Positions 55,543 through 63,728 of a DNA stretch of 64,000 bases are shown here, piece by piece; the first letter of the stretch is position 1, and each line of letters opens with the position of its first letter. A program made the position numbers and the translations under genes. The notes beneath the pieces were generated by a model. The model had not been told where the DNA came from. It made no database searches and saw only the letters and a list, made by a program, of their open reading frames with translations. The DNA is taken from assembly GCF_003385185.1 (NCBI RefSeq), contig NZ_PQHZ01000008.1, forward strand, positions 62,001 through 126,000, in the 5' to 3' direction. This DNA comes from Amycolatopsis palatopharyngis (GTDB taxonomy: Bacteria > Actinomycetota > Actinomycetes > Mycobacteriales > Pseudonocardiaceae).

Positions 55543-56459
55543 CCGCGACGCCCGCGCCCGGGCTGTGGCGGAGCCTCGTCGTCCTGCACCGGCTCGAACA
55601 CCCTCTGCCGATCATGTACCTCTGCTACGCGTCCTGGGGCGCCTGCTACGCCGCGGGCGGTGTACGTGGGCTGCTGCACCTGCCGGTACAGCTCGCGATT
55701 CCGGCGAACCTGCTGTTGCTGATCGGCGGACTCGCGCTCAACAACGCCGTGGACATCCCGACCGACCGACGGCACCAGGAGAAGTCCTACATCTCGGCCG
55801 CGGTGCTGCGCATCGGCGGGCGAAGGGCACTGCTGCTCGCACTGGCCGAGACGATCACGGGACTGACACTGTCCATTGTGGTCTCAACGATCACCGGTCG
55901 ATGGGTGGTGACCGTATCGGCGCTGATGATCACGCTGCTGCACGCCCTCTACAACCTGCGGCCCGCACGCCTCAAGGGCCGCGGCCTGCTTGGCTCGGTC
56001 GCGTTCGGGCTGGCCGTGGTCACCGCGCCGTCCCTGCTGTCCCACACCGCGGTGAGTCAGAGTGTGCCGGGCTGGATCCTGGCGGTCTTCGCCGGAGCGA
56101 GCGTCCTCGCGGTGGGCAGGACGGTGTGGTGGTCGGCCCCGGACCGCGCCGCGGATCTCGGCAGTGGGGACGCCACTCCGGCCGTCCGCTACGGCGTGAC
56201 GCGCACGCTCGCCCTGTCCTGTGTGCTGCTGCTGGCCGGTCTGGTGTTGCTCGGCGCGGGGCTGTGGGCGCATTTCGGGATCGTCGTCGCCGCGGCGGGC
56301 ACCCTCGCGCACGGGGTGTTCACCGGTGCCGCGGCACTCCAGCTGTGGCGAACCACGCGGGGACTCGCACCGAGCGCTTCCGGGATGCGCAGACGAGCTC
56401 TGCCACTGGTGCTGGCGGGTGAACTGACGATCACGCTGATCCCGCTGGTGGCCGCCTGA
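55530..56459 (+). CDS. UbiA superfamily prenyltransferase or terpene cyclase
   Basis: A 309-residue, roughly eight-helix membrane protein. The first Asp motif is NNAVDIPTDRRHQEKSY (N-x3-D-x3-D), then LYNLRPARLKGRG; the second Asp motif is APDRAADLGSGDATPAVRYG (D-x3-D). Both motifs are intact, so it should bind a prenyl diphosphate. Members of this fold include aromatic prenyltransferases and class I terpene cyclases (PtmT1/T3-like). Beside a class II cyclase, the latter is attractive, but no sequence feature seen here proves it. Confidence 0.85.
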   Translation: MPSLTATPAPGLWRSLVVLHRLEHPLPIMYLCYASWGACYAAGGVRGLLHLPVQLAIPANLLLLIGGLALNNAVDIPTDRRHQEKSYISAAVLRIGGRRALLLALAETITGLTLSIVVSTITGRWVVTVSALMITLLHALYNLRPARLKGRGLLGSVAFGLAVVTAPSLLSHTAVSQSVPGWILAVFAGASVLAVGRTVWWSAPDRAADLGSGDATPAVRYGVTRTLALSCVLLLAGLVLLGAGLWAHFGIVVAAAGTLAHGVFTGAAALQLWRTTRGLAPSASGMRRRALPLVLAGELTITLIPLVAA

Positions 56460-56460
56460 G

Positions 56461-56508
56461 CTCCATCCCGCATCGCACTTTCCCGGGAAAGTGCGATGCG
56501 GGGTGGAG
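56461..56508. terminator. 48-nt near-perfect palindrome between convergent genes
   Basis: The arms match over 24 bp each with a single mismatched pair (G-U in RNA), centred on TTTCCCGGGAAA. It begins 2 bp after the UbiA stop and ends 31 bp before the convergent methyltransferase stop, fitting a bidirectional terminator. The core is the same palindrome found in cobN and at the end of the SARP gene. Confidence 0.85.
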
Positions 56509-56538
56509 CGGCGGGAGGGCCCTGTCAGGGGCCGGGAG

Positions 56539-57345
56539 TCAGCTCTTGCGGCCGAGACCCGCGTGCACCTGGACCAGCTCCGGATTGCGAACGTGCTCGT
56601 CGGACGGGCCCGGTTTCCACAGGGGCACAGGGACAATGCCGGGCTCGACGAGTTCCAGCCCGGTGAAGAAACGGACCAGCTCACCAGGCTCGCGCAACGT
56701 CACCGCGGGTGGTGCACCGAACATCCGGCTGAAGAGGGTGAGTCCCTCCTGCAGTTGTTCGTCCTGGCTGAAGTGGGCGATCCCGAGGTAGCTACCGGAA
56801 GCCAGCGCGCTGGAGTAACTCGCGACCAGATCCGCTGGATCCTCCGAGTCCTGCAGGTGCAGCAGGAACTCGATCATCAGCACGGCGACCGGCTGGGCGA
56901 AGTCGATCAGCTCGTTGACCGCCGGCGCGCCGAGCACATCGTCTGTCCTGCGTACATCGGCGCGCAGCAACGTTACGTTGTCCACCCCCGCGAGCAGCTC
57001 GGCGCTGTCCTGTTCGATCGCCGGGTCGAGATCGACGTAGACGACCTTGGCGCCGGGATCGACCTCGTGTGCCACACGATGGACGGCGCCCACGTCGGGA
57101 ATGCCCGAGCCCAGGTCGAGGAACTGCCGCACACCGCGTTCGATCAGGTACCGGACCAGCCTGCGGACGAACGCGTTCTGCGCCCGTACCAGGTAAGGCA
57201 GGTGCGGGGCGCAGACCACGATCTGCTCGGCGAAGCCCCGGTCGGCCTCGTCGTGATGGGTACCGCCGAGCCAGTAGTCACGAATACGGGCGATACTCGG
57301 CCGGGAAGTGTCCAGTTGCCCCGCGCCAGGACCGGGAAGTGCCAC
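56539..57345 (-). CDS. DUF574-type SAM-dependent methyltransferase (copy 2)
   Basis: A 268-residue paralogue of the proteins at 46771 and 60117: ARIRDYWLGGTHHDEADRGF, FLDLGSGIPDVGAVHRVA, VVYVDLDPAIEQDSAELL and PVAVLMIEFLLHLQDSED. The GTG at 57345 is the likely start. Substrate unknown. It is divergent from the flavoprotein gene at 57604. Confidence 0.85.
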   Translation of the reverse strand: MALPGPGAGQLDTSRPSIARIRDYWLGGTHHDEADRGFAEQIVVCAPHLPYLVRAQNAFVRRLVRYLIERGVRQFLDLGSGIPDVGAVHRVAHEVDPGAKVVYVDLDPAIEQDSAELLAGVDNVTLLRADVRRTDDVLGAPAVNELIDFAQPVAVLMIEFLLHLQDSEDPADLVASYSSALASGSYLGIAHFSQDEQLQEGLTLFSRMFGAPPAVTLREPGELVRFFTGLELVEPGIVPVPLWKPGPSDEHVRNPELVQVHAGLGRKS

Positions 57346-57603
57346 GTTCCGCCGCTCCCTCCAACGCTGCTGCCCGACCTACCGAAACGATCTTCAGCCG
57401 GCCAGGGCACAAGATCCTACTGCAGTTCGATTTCACCGGGGACAAGCCTGACGAGGACGTCACACTATCGTGGAACCAGCGGTTCTGGTGAACGAGTTGA
57501 TCAGCGTGTTGGCCGCGAACCCGTCCTGGTCACGCGCCGGCACCGCGTCCCCCGCCGAATGCTGTGACACTGAGAACGCGACCACATGTACGACGGAGAG
57601 GGG

Positions 57604-59115
57604 ATGGATCGGATGGCCTCGGTGGATCCGGATCGATCGGAGTGGGACGTCATCGTGCTCGGCGGAGCGGCAGCGGGGGAGAACGCCGCCCAGTACGCGA
57701 CGCAGTTCTCCGGACTGGACGCCGTGCTGGTCGAGAACGCGCTGGTGGGTGGCGAGTGCTCGTACTGGGCCTGTATGCCCAGCAAGGCGCTGCTGCGCCC
57801 GGTCGAGGTCCTCGACAACGCACGACACCTGCCGGGCCTGTCCTCCGTGGTCGACGAGCTGAGCCTCGACGTCGACGCGGTACTCGCACGCCGGGACAAG
57901 ATCGTCAGCAATCTCGACGACAAGGGCCAGGTGCGCTGGGCGCTCGGCGCGGGCATCGACGTCGTGCGCGGGTACGGCAGGCTGACCGGTGCACGCGGTA
58001 TCGAGGTGACCGGTGAGGACGGGAACGTACGTACCCTCACCGCCCGGCACGCCGTAGTGCTCGACACCGGTTCCGCCGCCTCGATTCCGCCGGTCAACGG
58101 TTTGTCCGAGGCGCTGCCCTGGACCTCACGCGACGTGACCAACCTGCACGAGGTGCCCGGCCGGGTGGTGATCCTCGGCGGTGGAGTGGTCGCCTGCGAG
58201 GCGGCCACCTGGTTACGCGGTCTCGGGGTCGGCGAGTTGACCATCGTCAACCGGGGCGCGCGGCTACTCGCGGGCAACGAGCCGTTCGCCGGAGAGTTCG
58301 TGGCCGATCGCCTGCGCGCTGCGGGAGTGACAGTACGTACGGAACGCACGATGTCCGAGATCCGGCGCCAGGACGCACGCGACACCGGTGTCGGCAGGAT
58401 TCACGGCGGTGAGCTGCGGGTGACCCTGGACGATGGCACCACGATCACCGCCGACGAGGTCGTCGTGGCGGCCGGGCGCGCCCCGAACAGCACCGACATC
58501 GGCCTCGACACGGTCGGGCTCGCACCCGGCGGTTACGTCGAGGTCGACGACCAGCAGACGGTGCGCGGAGTCGAGGGGCAGTGGTTGTACGCGATCGGTG
58601 ATCTCTGCGGTAAGGCGCAGCTGACCCACATGGGCAAGTACCAGGCCAGGGTCGTCGGCGAGGTGATCGCGGCGCGGGCCAGGGGCGAACAGCTCGACGT
58701 GGGCGGATACGGCAGGCACACCTCGGCTGTCGGACACGAGACCGTGCCCCAGGTGACCTTCACCGATCCCGAGGTGGGCTCGGCAGGGCCGACCGAGCAG
58801 CAGGCTCGGGAGCGCGGTATCGACGTCGAGACCGTGGAGTACGACCTCGCCGCCCTCGCGGGAACGTTCCTGCTTCGCGAGGACTACAAGGGACGCGCGA
58901 AGCTGGTGCTCGACCGTGCGACGGACACGATCGTCGGCGCCACGTTCGTCGGCACCGGCATCGCCGACCTGGTTCACTCCGCGACGGTCGCCATCGTCGG
59001 CAAGGTGCCCGTCGCCGCGCTGTGGCACGCGGTGCCCAGCTACCCGACCCCGAGTGAGGTCTGGCTCCGGCTACTGGAAACCCTCCATGCCGACCGTCGC
59101 GGTGGCTCGGCGTGA
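57604..59115 (+). CDS. Flavoprotein disulfide reductase (class I, Lpd/MerA type)
   Basis: A ~503-residue NAD(P)/FAD oxidoreductase: FAD motif VIVLGGAAAGENAAQYAT, redox-active disulfide GGECSYWACMPSKALLRP (C-x4-C), NAD motif VVILGGGVVACEAATWL, and LYAIGDLCGKAQLTHMGKYQARV. The C-terminal interface domain carries WHAVPSYPTPSEVWLRLLE, with the expected His. The physiological substrate (lipoamide, metal ion or a low-mass disulfide) is not evident. ATG 57604 sits just after GGAGAGG; ATG 57586 is in frame. Confidence 0.9.
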   Translation: MDRMASVDPDRSEWDVIVLGGAAAGENAAQYATQFSGLDAVLVENALVGGECSYWACMPSKALLRPVEVLDNARHLPGLSSVVDELSLDVDAVLARRDKIVSNLDDKGQVRWALGAGIDVVRGYGRLTGARGIEVTGEDGNVRTLTARHAVVLDTGSAASIPPVNGLSEALPWTSRDVTNLHEVPGRVVILGGGVVACEAATWLRGLGVGELTIVNRGARLLAGNEPFAGEFVADRLRAAGVTVRTERTMSEIRRQDARDTGVGRIHGGELRVTLDDGTTITADEVVVAAGRAPNSTDIGLDTVGLAPGGYVEVDDQQTVRGVEGQWLYAIGDLCGKAQLTHMGKYQARVVGEVIAARARGEQLDVGGYGRHTSAVGHETVPQVTFTDPEVGSAGPTEQQARERGIDVETVEYDLAALAGTFLLREDYKGRAKLVLDRATDTIVGATFVGTGIADLVHSATVAIVGKVPVAALWHAVPSYPTPSEVWLRLLETLHADRRGGSA

Positions 59116-59119
59116 ACCC

Positions 59120-60064
59120 ATGAGACGCAGACAGCCCGCGCCGCTGCCGCAGCGCGACGGTCTCGATCCCGCTCGGATGCGGATGCCGGTCGAGGGTGAC
59201 TGGACGACGATCCGGGATCACCTGGTGGACCGGATACCGAAACTGGCACCCTCGCGAATCGACGAGATGTTCGCCGAACGCAGGTTCTTCGGCGAACACG
59301 GACCGCTCGACGCGGATGCGGCTTTCGTCCCCGGTTCGGTGATCTGGTTCCACCGCGACCTGCCCGACGAGGTCCCCGTGCCGTTCGAGATCGACATCGT
59401 GCACCGGGACGAGAACCTGCTCGTGGTGCACAAGCCGCATTTCCTGGCGACGATCCCGCGTGGGCAGCACATCGTCGAGACCGCGCTCGTCCGGCTGCGG
59501 CGCGATCTGGACCTGCCGCAGCTCAGCCCGGCGCACCGCCTGGACAGGGTGACGGCGGGACTCGTGATGTGGGTGATCCGGCCGGAGCACCGAGGGGCTT
59601 ACCAGAACCTGTTCCGTGATCGGCTGGTACGCAAGGAGTACGAGGCGGTCGCGCCGTTCGACCCGGCTTTGGACCTGCCCCGCACGATCCGGAGCAGGAT
59701 CGTGAAGGAACGTGGCGTGATCACGGCGCAGGAGGTGCCGGGACCACCGAACAGCGAGACCACCGTGGAGCTGATCGAGCAGGCAGGCGGGCTCGGGCTG
59801 TATCGACTGACCCCCGCGACCGGCCGGACGCATCAGCTCCGGCTGCATATGAGCAATCTCGGCGTGCCGATCCTCGGCGACGATTTCTATCCGGTGCTCA
59901 CCGAGACCCCGCTCGACGACTTCAGCAGACCGCTGCAACTGCTGGCCAGGTCACTGGAGTTCACCGATCCCCTCACCGGCGAGGCACGCCGGTTCGAGTC
60001 GAAGGCGGATCTGCTGGCGTGGACCGACCTGGCGGGGTGGTCGGGCGCACACGACCCTCGATAG
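59120..60064 (+). CDS. RluA-type pseudouridine synthase
   Basis: A 314-residue RNA pseudouridine synthase with catalytic HRLDRVTAGLVMWV and the family blocks IVHRDENLLVVHKPHFLATIPRGQH and LTPATGRTHQLRLHMSNLGVPILGDDFYP. There is no S4 domain. It modifies uridines in rRNA or tRNA; the target cannot be deduced. It begins 4 bp after the flavoprotein stop. Confidence 0.93.
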   Translation: MRRRQPAPLPQRDGLDPARMRMPVEGDWTTIRDHLVDRIPKLAPSRIDEMFAERRFFGEHGPLDADAAFVPGSVIWFHRDLPDEVPVPFEIDIVHRDENLLVVHKPHFLATIPRGQHIVETALVRLRRDLDLPQLSPAHRLDRVTAGLVMWVIRPEHRGAYQNLFRDRLVRKEYEAVAPFDPALDLPRTIRSRIVKERGVITAQEVPGPPNSETTVELIEQAGGLGLYRLTPATGRTHQLRLHMSNLGVPILGDDFYPVLTETPLDDFSRPLQLLARSLEFTDPLTGEARRFESKADLLAWTDLAGWSGAHDPR

Positions 60065-60116
60065 GGTGCGGTACACCGCTGAAAATTATTCATCATTTGT
60101 CCCACGAGGAGCACCG

Positions 60117-60968
60117 ATGCCCGAGCCGAAGGACCCAGAGTTCATTCCAGAGGGCGTCGACCTCGAGCGGCCGAACCCGGCGCGAATCTACGACTGGTTC
60201 CTCGGCGGCTCCGCGAACTGGGCGATCGACCGCGCTTTCGGGGAGAAGGTGCTGGAAACCTTCCCGCAGGTGCGCACGATCGCCAGAACAGGGCGGGACT
60301 TCCTCGGGCGAGGCGTGCACTACCTGGCCCGGCAGGGCGTCACCCAGTTCCTCGATCTCGGGTCCGGCGTACCAACCGTCGGCAACGTGCACGAGATCGC
60401 CGAGTCGGTCCACCCCGACAGCCGCTGCGTCTACGTCGACAACGAACCCGTCGCGGTCGCACACTCCCGGGTCCTGCTGGAGCGCCACGGCGACCCCGCG
60501 AGGCACGCCGTACTGCACGGTGACCTCCGCCAGCCCGACGACATCTGGCGACGCGCGCTGGCGACCGGGGTCCTCGACCCCGAACAGCCCATCGGACTGA
60601 TCGTCGTCGGCGTGCTGTACTTCCTCGGCCCGGACGACGACCCGCACGGCGTTCTGGCCCGCTACCGCGACCTGCTGCCCTCCGGCTCATACCTGCTGTC
60701 CTCCCACCTCACCGAGGACCAGGTGCCCGACGAGGGCGGCACCGAACGCGAAGCGGTCCGCCAGCAGTACCAGCGCTCCAGTTCGGAGCTGTACATGCGC
60801 GGCCGCGACGAGTTCACCGCCTTCTTCGACGGATTCGAACTCGTGGAACCCGGCGTCGTCTGGCTACCGGAATGGCACATCGACGAACGCGAGTCCAAAG
60901 CGAGCCGCAAATACGCCGGCAACCCGCAGGAAAGCAGCTCAATAGGCGCCCTAGCCCGAAAGCCCTAA
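60117..60968 (+). CDS. DUF574-type SAM-dependent methyltransferase (copy 3)
   Basis: A 283-residue paralogue: ARIYDWFLGGSANWAIDRAFGE, FLDLGSGVPTVGNVHEIAE, CVYVDNEPVAVAHSRVLL and PIGLIVVGVLYFLGPDDDPHGV. GAGGAG precedes ATG 60117. A 21-bp repeat array starts on the base after its TAA. The three window copies have different neighbours, so they seem to be dispersed paralogues rather than a single operon. Confidence 0.88.
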   Translation: MPEPKDPEFIPEGVDLERPNPARIYDWFLGGSANWAIDRAFGEKVLETFPQVRTIARTGRDFLGRGVHYLARQGVTQFLDLGSGVPTVGNVHEIAESVHPDSRCVYVDNEPVAVAHSRVLLERHGDPARHAVLHGDLRQPDDIWRRALATGVLDPEQPIGLIVVGVLYFLGPDDDPHGVLARYRDLLPSGSYLLSSHLTEDQVPDEGGTEREAVRQQYQRSSSELYMRGRDEFTAFFDGFELVEPGVVWLPEWHIDERESKASRKYAGNPQESSSIGALARKP

Positions 60969-61094
60969 CCCGACTTGGCAGATCCAGGGCCCGACCTGGC
61001 AGATCCAGGGGCTGAGTTGGCAGATCCGGGGGCTGAGTTGGCAGATCCGGGGCCCGACTTGGCAGATCCAGGGGCTGAGTTGGCAGATCCGGGG
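60969..61094 (+). repeat. 21-bp 3'-end tandem array D (6 units)
   Basis: Six contiguous units of the type CCCGACTTGGCAGATCCAGG(G) or GCTGAGTTGGCAGATCCGGG(G), beginning on the base after the TAA at 60968. The order is GAC, GAC, GAG, GAG, GAC, GAG. It faces the inverted array E. Confidence 0.95.
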
Positions 61095-61104
61095 CTAACT
61101 CACC

Positions 61105-61188
61105 CACCCGAACTGCAAACTCGGCCACCGGAAGTGCCAACTCGGCCGCCGGAAGTGCGAACTCGCGCCCTGGAAGTGCAAAGTCGGG
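61105..61188 (-). repeat. 21-bp 3'-end tandem array E (4 units)
   Basis: Read on the minus strand, four 21-bp units (CCCGACTTTGCACTTCCAGG, then CGCGAGTTCGCACTTCCGGC and so on) begin 6 bases after the parC TGA. The first unit carries GACTT, the others GAGTT. Its first unit is complementary to the first unit of array D at 18 of 21 positions, so D and E together form a 220-nt inverted repeat. Confidence 0.95.
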
Positions 61189-61194
61189 AACTGG

Positions 61195-63681
61195 TCAGTC
61201 TCGTTCGATCAGATGCCCTACAACGTCCGGGCCTGGGTGGGCGGCGCCGGAGCCGTCGCGACGCTGATCGAGTTCGGGCAGCTCGACCGGCGAACCGTTG
61301 TCCGAGGAACCCGCGGGCCGCGGGCCGACCCATGCGACGGAAAGCCGCTGCTCGCCCTTGAGGAAACGGTGCGCCCGTACGCCGCCGGTGTTGCGGCCCT
61401 TGGCCGGGTACTCGGCGAACGGTGTCACCTTCACGCTCTGCCCGGTGGAGGTCACCACCATCGGTTCGCCGTGCTCGTCGTCGTCCGTGCCGACCGCACC
61501 GAAGAACACCACCTCGGTCTCCGCCCCGAGATTGATTCCCGCCATTCCGCCGCTCTTCAACCCCTGCGGCCGCACCAGGGAGGCCGCGTAGCGCAACAAC
61601 GTCGCGCCGGAGGACACGAAAGTCAGCGACTCCGAACCGTCGGTCAGCCAGGTCGCACCCACGACCTCGTCGTCGTCCTTGAGGCCGATCACCTCGAACT
61701 CGTCGGACCTGACCGGCCATTCCGGCGAGCAGATCTTCACCACACCGTGGCGCGTGCCCAGCGCGAGCCCCGGGGAACCCGCTCCGCGCTCGCCGAGGGG
61801 CGCGATGCCAACGACCCGCTCCCCCTTGTCCAGCGGCACCAACTCCCGTGCCGCCATCCCGCCGCGCAGCGATACGGTGCCCGCCTGTTCCGGCAACACG
61901 GGCAGCGGCAGCACATCGGTCTTGAACGCGCGCCCCCGGTTGGTCACCAGCAGGATCTGCCCGCGCGCCGTCGAGTGCACCACCGCCGCGACGGCGTCGT
62001 GCTTGACCCTGCCGTTGCGCCTGCGCGCCTCGGAGGCCTCCTCCGACTCCGCCGCCGTCCTGGCGACGAGTCCGGTCGCGGAGAGGATCACCTGACACGG
62101 GTCGTCGGAAATCTCCAGCGGCCCGGACGGTTTCGACGCCGCCAGTACCTCCTTGAGGTCGCCGTCGATCAGCGAGGTCCGGCGCTCGGTCGGAAAGTCC
62201 TTGGCGATCCTGGCGAGTTCACCGGAGACCACCTTCTTCAGCACCGACTCGTCGTCGAGGATCTTCGACAGCTCCTCGATCTCCGCGCGCAGCCGCTCCT
62301 GCTCGGCCTCGAGTTCGATCCGGTCGTACTTGGTGAGCCGCCGCAGCGGGGTGTCGAGAATGTAGGTGGCTTGGATCTCCGAGAGCTTGAACCGCTTCAT
62401 CAGCCCGTCCTTCGCGGCCTGCGCGTTCTCGCTCTCCCGGATCAGCTTGATCACCTTGTCGATGTCCAGCAGTGCCGTGAGCAGTCCCTCGACCAGGTGC
62501 AGACGCTCCTCGCGCTTGCGACGCCGATACTTCGTCCTGCGTGTGACCACCTCGTACCGGTGGGCGAGGAACACCTCCAGCAGCGCCTTGAGTCCGAGCG
62601 TCTGCGGCTGACCGTCCACCAGCACGAGGTTGTTGATGCCGAAAGACTGCTCCAACGGCGTGAGGCGGTACAGGTCGGCCAGCAACGCCTGCGGGTTCAC
62701 CCCGACCTTGCACTCGATGACGAGCCGGGTGCCGTTCTCCCGGTCCGTCAGGTCCTTCACATCCGCGATCCCGGTGAGGCGCTTGGACTTGTTGACCTCG
62801 TCGGTGATCTTCTCGATGATCTTCTCCGGCCCGACGCCGTACGGCAGCTCGGTCACCGTGATCGCCTGCCTGCCTCGGCTGCCCTCCAACGGCCCGGTCT
62901 CGACCTTCGCGCGCATCCGGACGACACCACGGCCGGTCTCGTAAGCCCTGCGCACCTCGTCGAGTCCGAGCAGCATGCCACCGGTGGGCAGGTCGGGCCC
63001 CGGCACGAACTCCATCAGCTTATCCAGCGAGGCGCCCGGATGGTTGATCAGCCAGCGGGCCGCACCGATGATCTCGCCCAGGTTGTGCGGAATCATGTTG
63101 GTCGCCATACCGACGGCGATCCCGGACGTTCCGTTGACGAGCAGGTTCGGGAAGGACGCGGGCAGCACCGACGGCTCCTCGAGCGAACCGTCGTAGTTGG
63201 GCCGGAAATCGACCGTGTCCTCACCGAGCTCACCGACCAGCAGCATCGCCTCCGGCGACATCTTCGCCTCGGTGTACCGGCTCGCCGCAGGCCCGTCGTC
63301 CGGTGAACCGAAGTTCCCGTGCCCGTCCACCAATGGCACGTTCATCGAGAAGTCCTGGGCCAGCCGGACCATCGCGTCGTAGATCGCGGAGTCGCCGTGC
63401 GGGTGGTACTTACCCATCACGTCGCCGACCACCCTGGACGACTTCACGTACGCGTGCGTTGGCCGGTAACCGTTCTCGTTCATCGAGAACAGGATCCGGC
63501 GATGCACGGGCTTGAGGCCGTCGCGCGCGTCGGGCAGCGCCCTGGAGTGGATGACCGAATACGCGTACTCCAGGTAGGAGTCCTCGATCTCGGTCTTCAC
63601 CGGATTGTCGAAAACGTGCGCCCCCGCCTGGTCGAAGGCGGCCGGATCGACCTTGGTCTGGGTGTTCTTACGGCGTGCCAC
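61195..63681 (-). CDS. parC: DNA topoisomerase IV-type subunit A
   Basis: An 828-residue type IIA topoisomerase A subunit. The catalytic Tyr is in AASRYTEAKM (~136), after LKPVHRRILFSMNENGY and KYHPHGDSAIYDAMVRLAQ. The C-terminal half has GyrA-type beta-pinwheel blades but no GyrA box of the canonical QRRGGKG form was seen, which favours topoisomerase IV. The B subunit gene lies just upstream on the same strand (47-bp gap), giving a parE-parC operon. It is followed by a 21-bp repeat array. Confidence 0.92.
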   Translation of the reverse strand: MARRKNTQTKVDPAAFDQAGAHVFDNPVKTEIEDSYLEYAYSVIHSRALPDARDGLKPVHRRILFSMNENGYRPTHAYVKSSRVVGDVMGKYHPHGDSAIYDAMVRLAQDFSMNVPLVDGHGNFGSPDDGPAASRYTEAKMSPEAMLLVGELGEDTVDFRPNYDGSLEEPSVLPASFPNLLVNGTSGIAVGMATNMIPHNLGEIIGAARWLINHPGASLDKLMEFVPGPDLPTGGMLLGLDEVRRAYETGRGVVRMRAKVETGPLEGSRGRQAITVTELPYGVGPEKIIEKITDEVNKSKRLTGIADVKDLTDRENGTRLVIECKVGVNPQALLADLYRLTPLEQSFGINNLVLVDGQPQTLGLKALLEVFLAHRYEVVTRRTKYRRRKREERLHLVEGLLTALLDIDKVIKLIRESENAQAAKDGLMKRFKLSEIQATYILDTPLRRLTKYDRIELEAEQERLRAEIEELSKILDDESVLKKVVSGELARIAKDFPTERRTSLIDGDLKEVLAASKPSGPLEISDDPCQVILSATGLVARTAAESEEASEARRRNGRVKHDAVAAVVHSTARGQILLVTNRGRAFKTDVLPLPVLPEQAGTVSLRGGMAARELVPLDKGERVVGIAPLGERGAGSPGLALGTRHGVVKICSPEWPVRSDEFEVIGLKDDDEVVGATWLTDGSESLTFVSSGATLLRYAASLVRPQGLKSGGMAGINLGAETEVVFFGAVGTDDDEHGEPMVVTSTGQSVKVTPFAEYPAKGRNTGGVRAHRFLKGEQRLSVAWVGPRPAGSSDNGSPVELPELDQRRDGSGAAHPGPDVVGHLIERD

Positions 63682-63728
63682 TGCTGCGCACTCTCCTCTG
63701 TGTCCTATTCAAAAGTCGGGTGCGAAGA

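Noticed and set aside
57604..59115. Mercuric reductase
   Set aside because: The redox disulfide is present, but there is no HMA domain, no C-terminal vicinal Cys pair and no mer gene nearby, so only the general disulfide reductase class is supported.
61213..63306. 697-codon open frame antisense to parC
   Set aside because: Typical third-position GC shadow of a conserved gene; no family resemblance.
61195..63681. DNA gyrase subunit A (gyrA)
   Set aside because: No canonical GyrA box was seen in the C-terminal domain and the neighbours are not those of the gyrBA-recF-dnaN region, so topoisomerase IV fits better.
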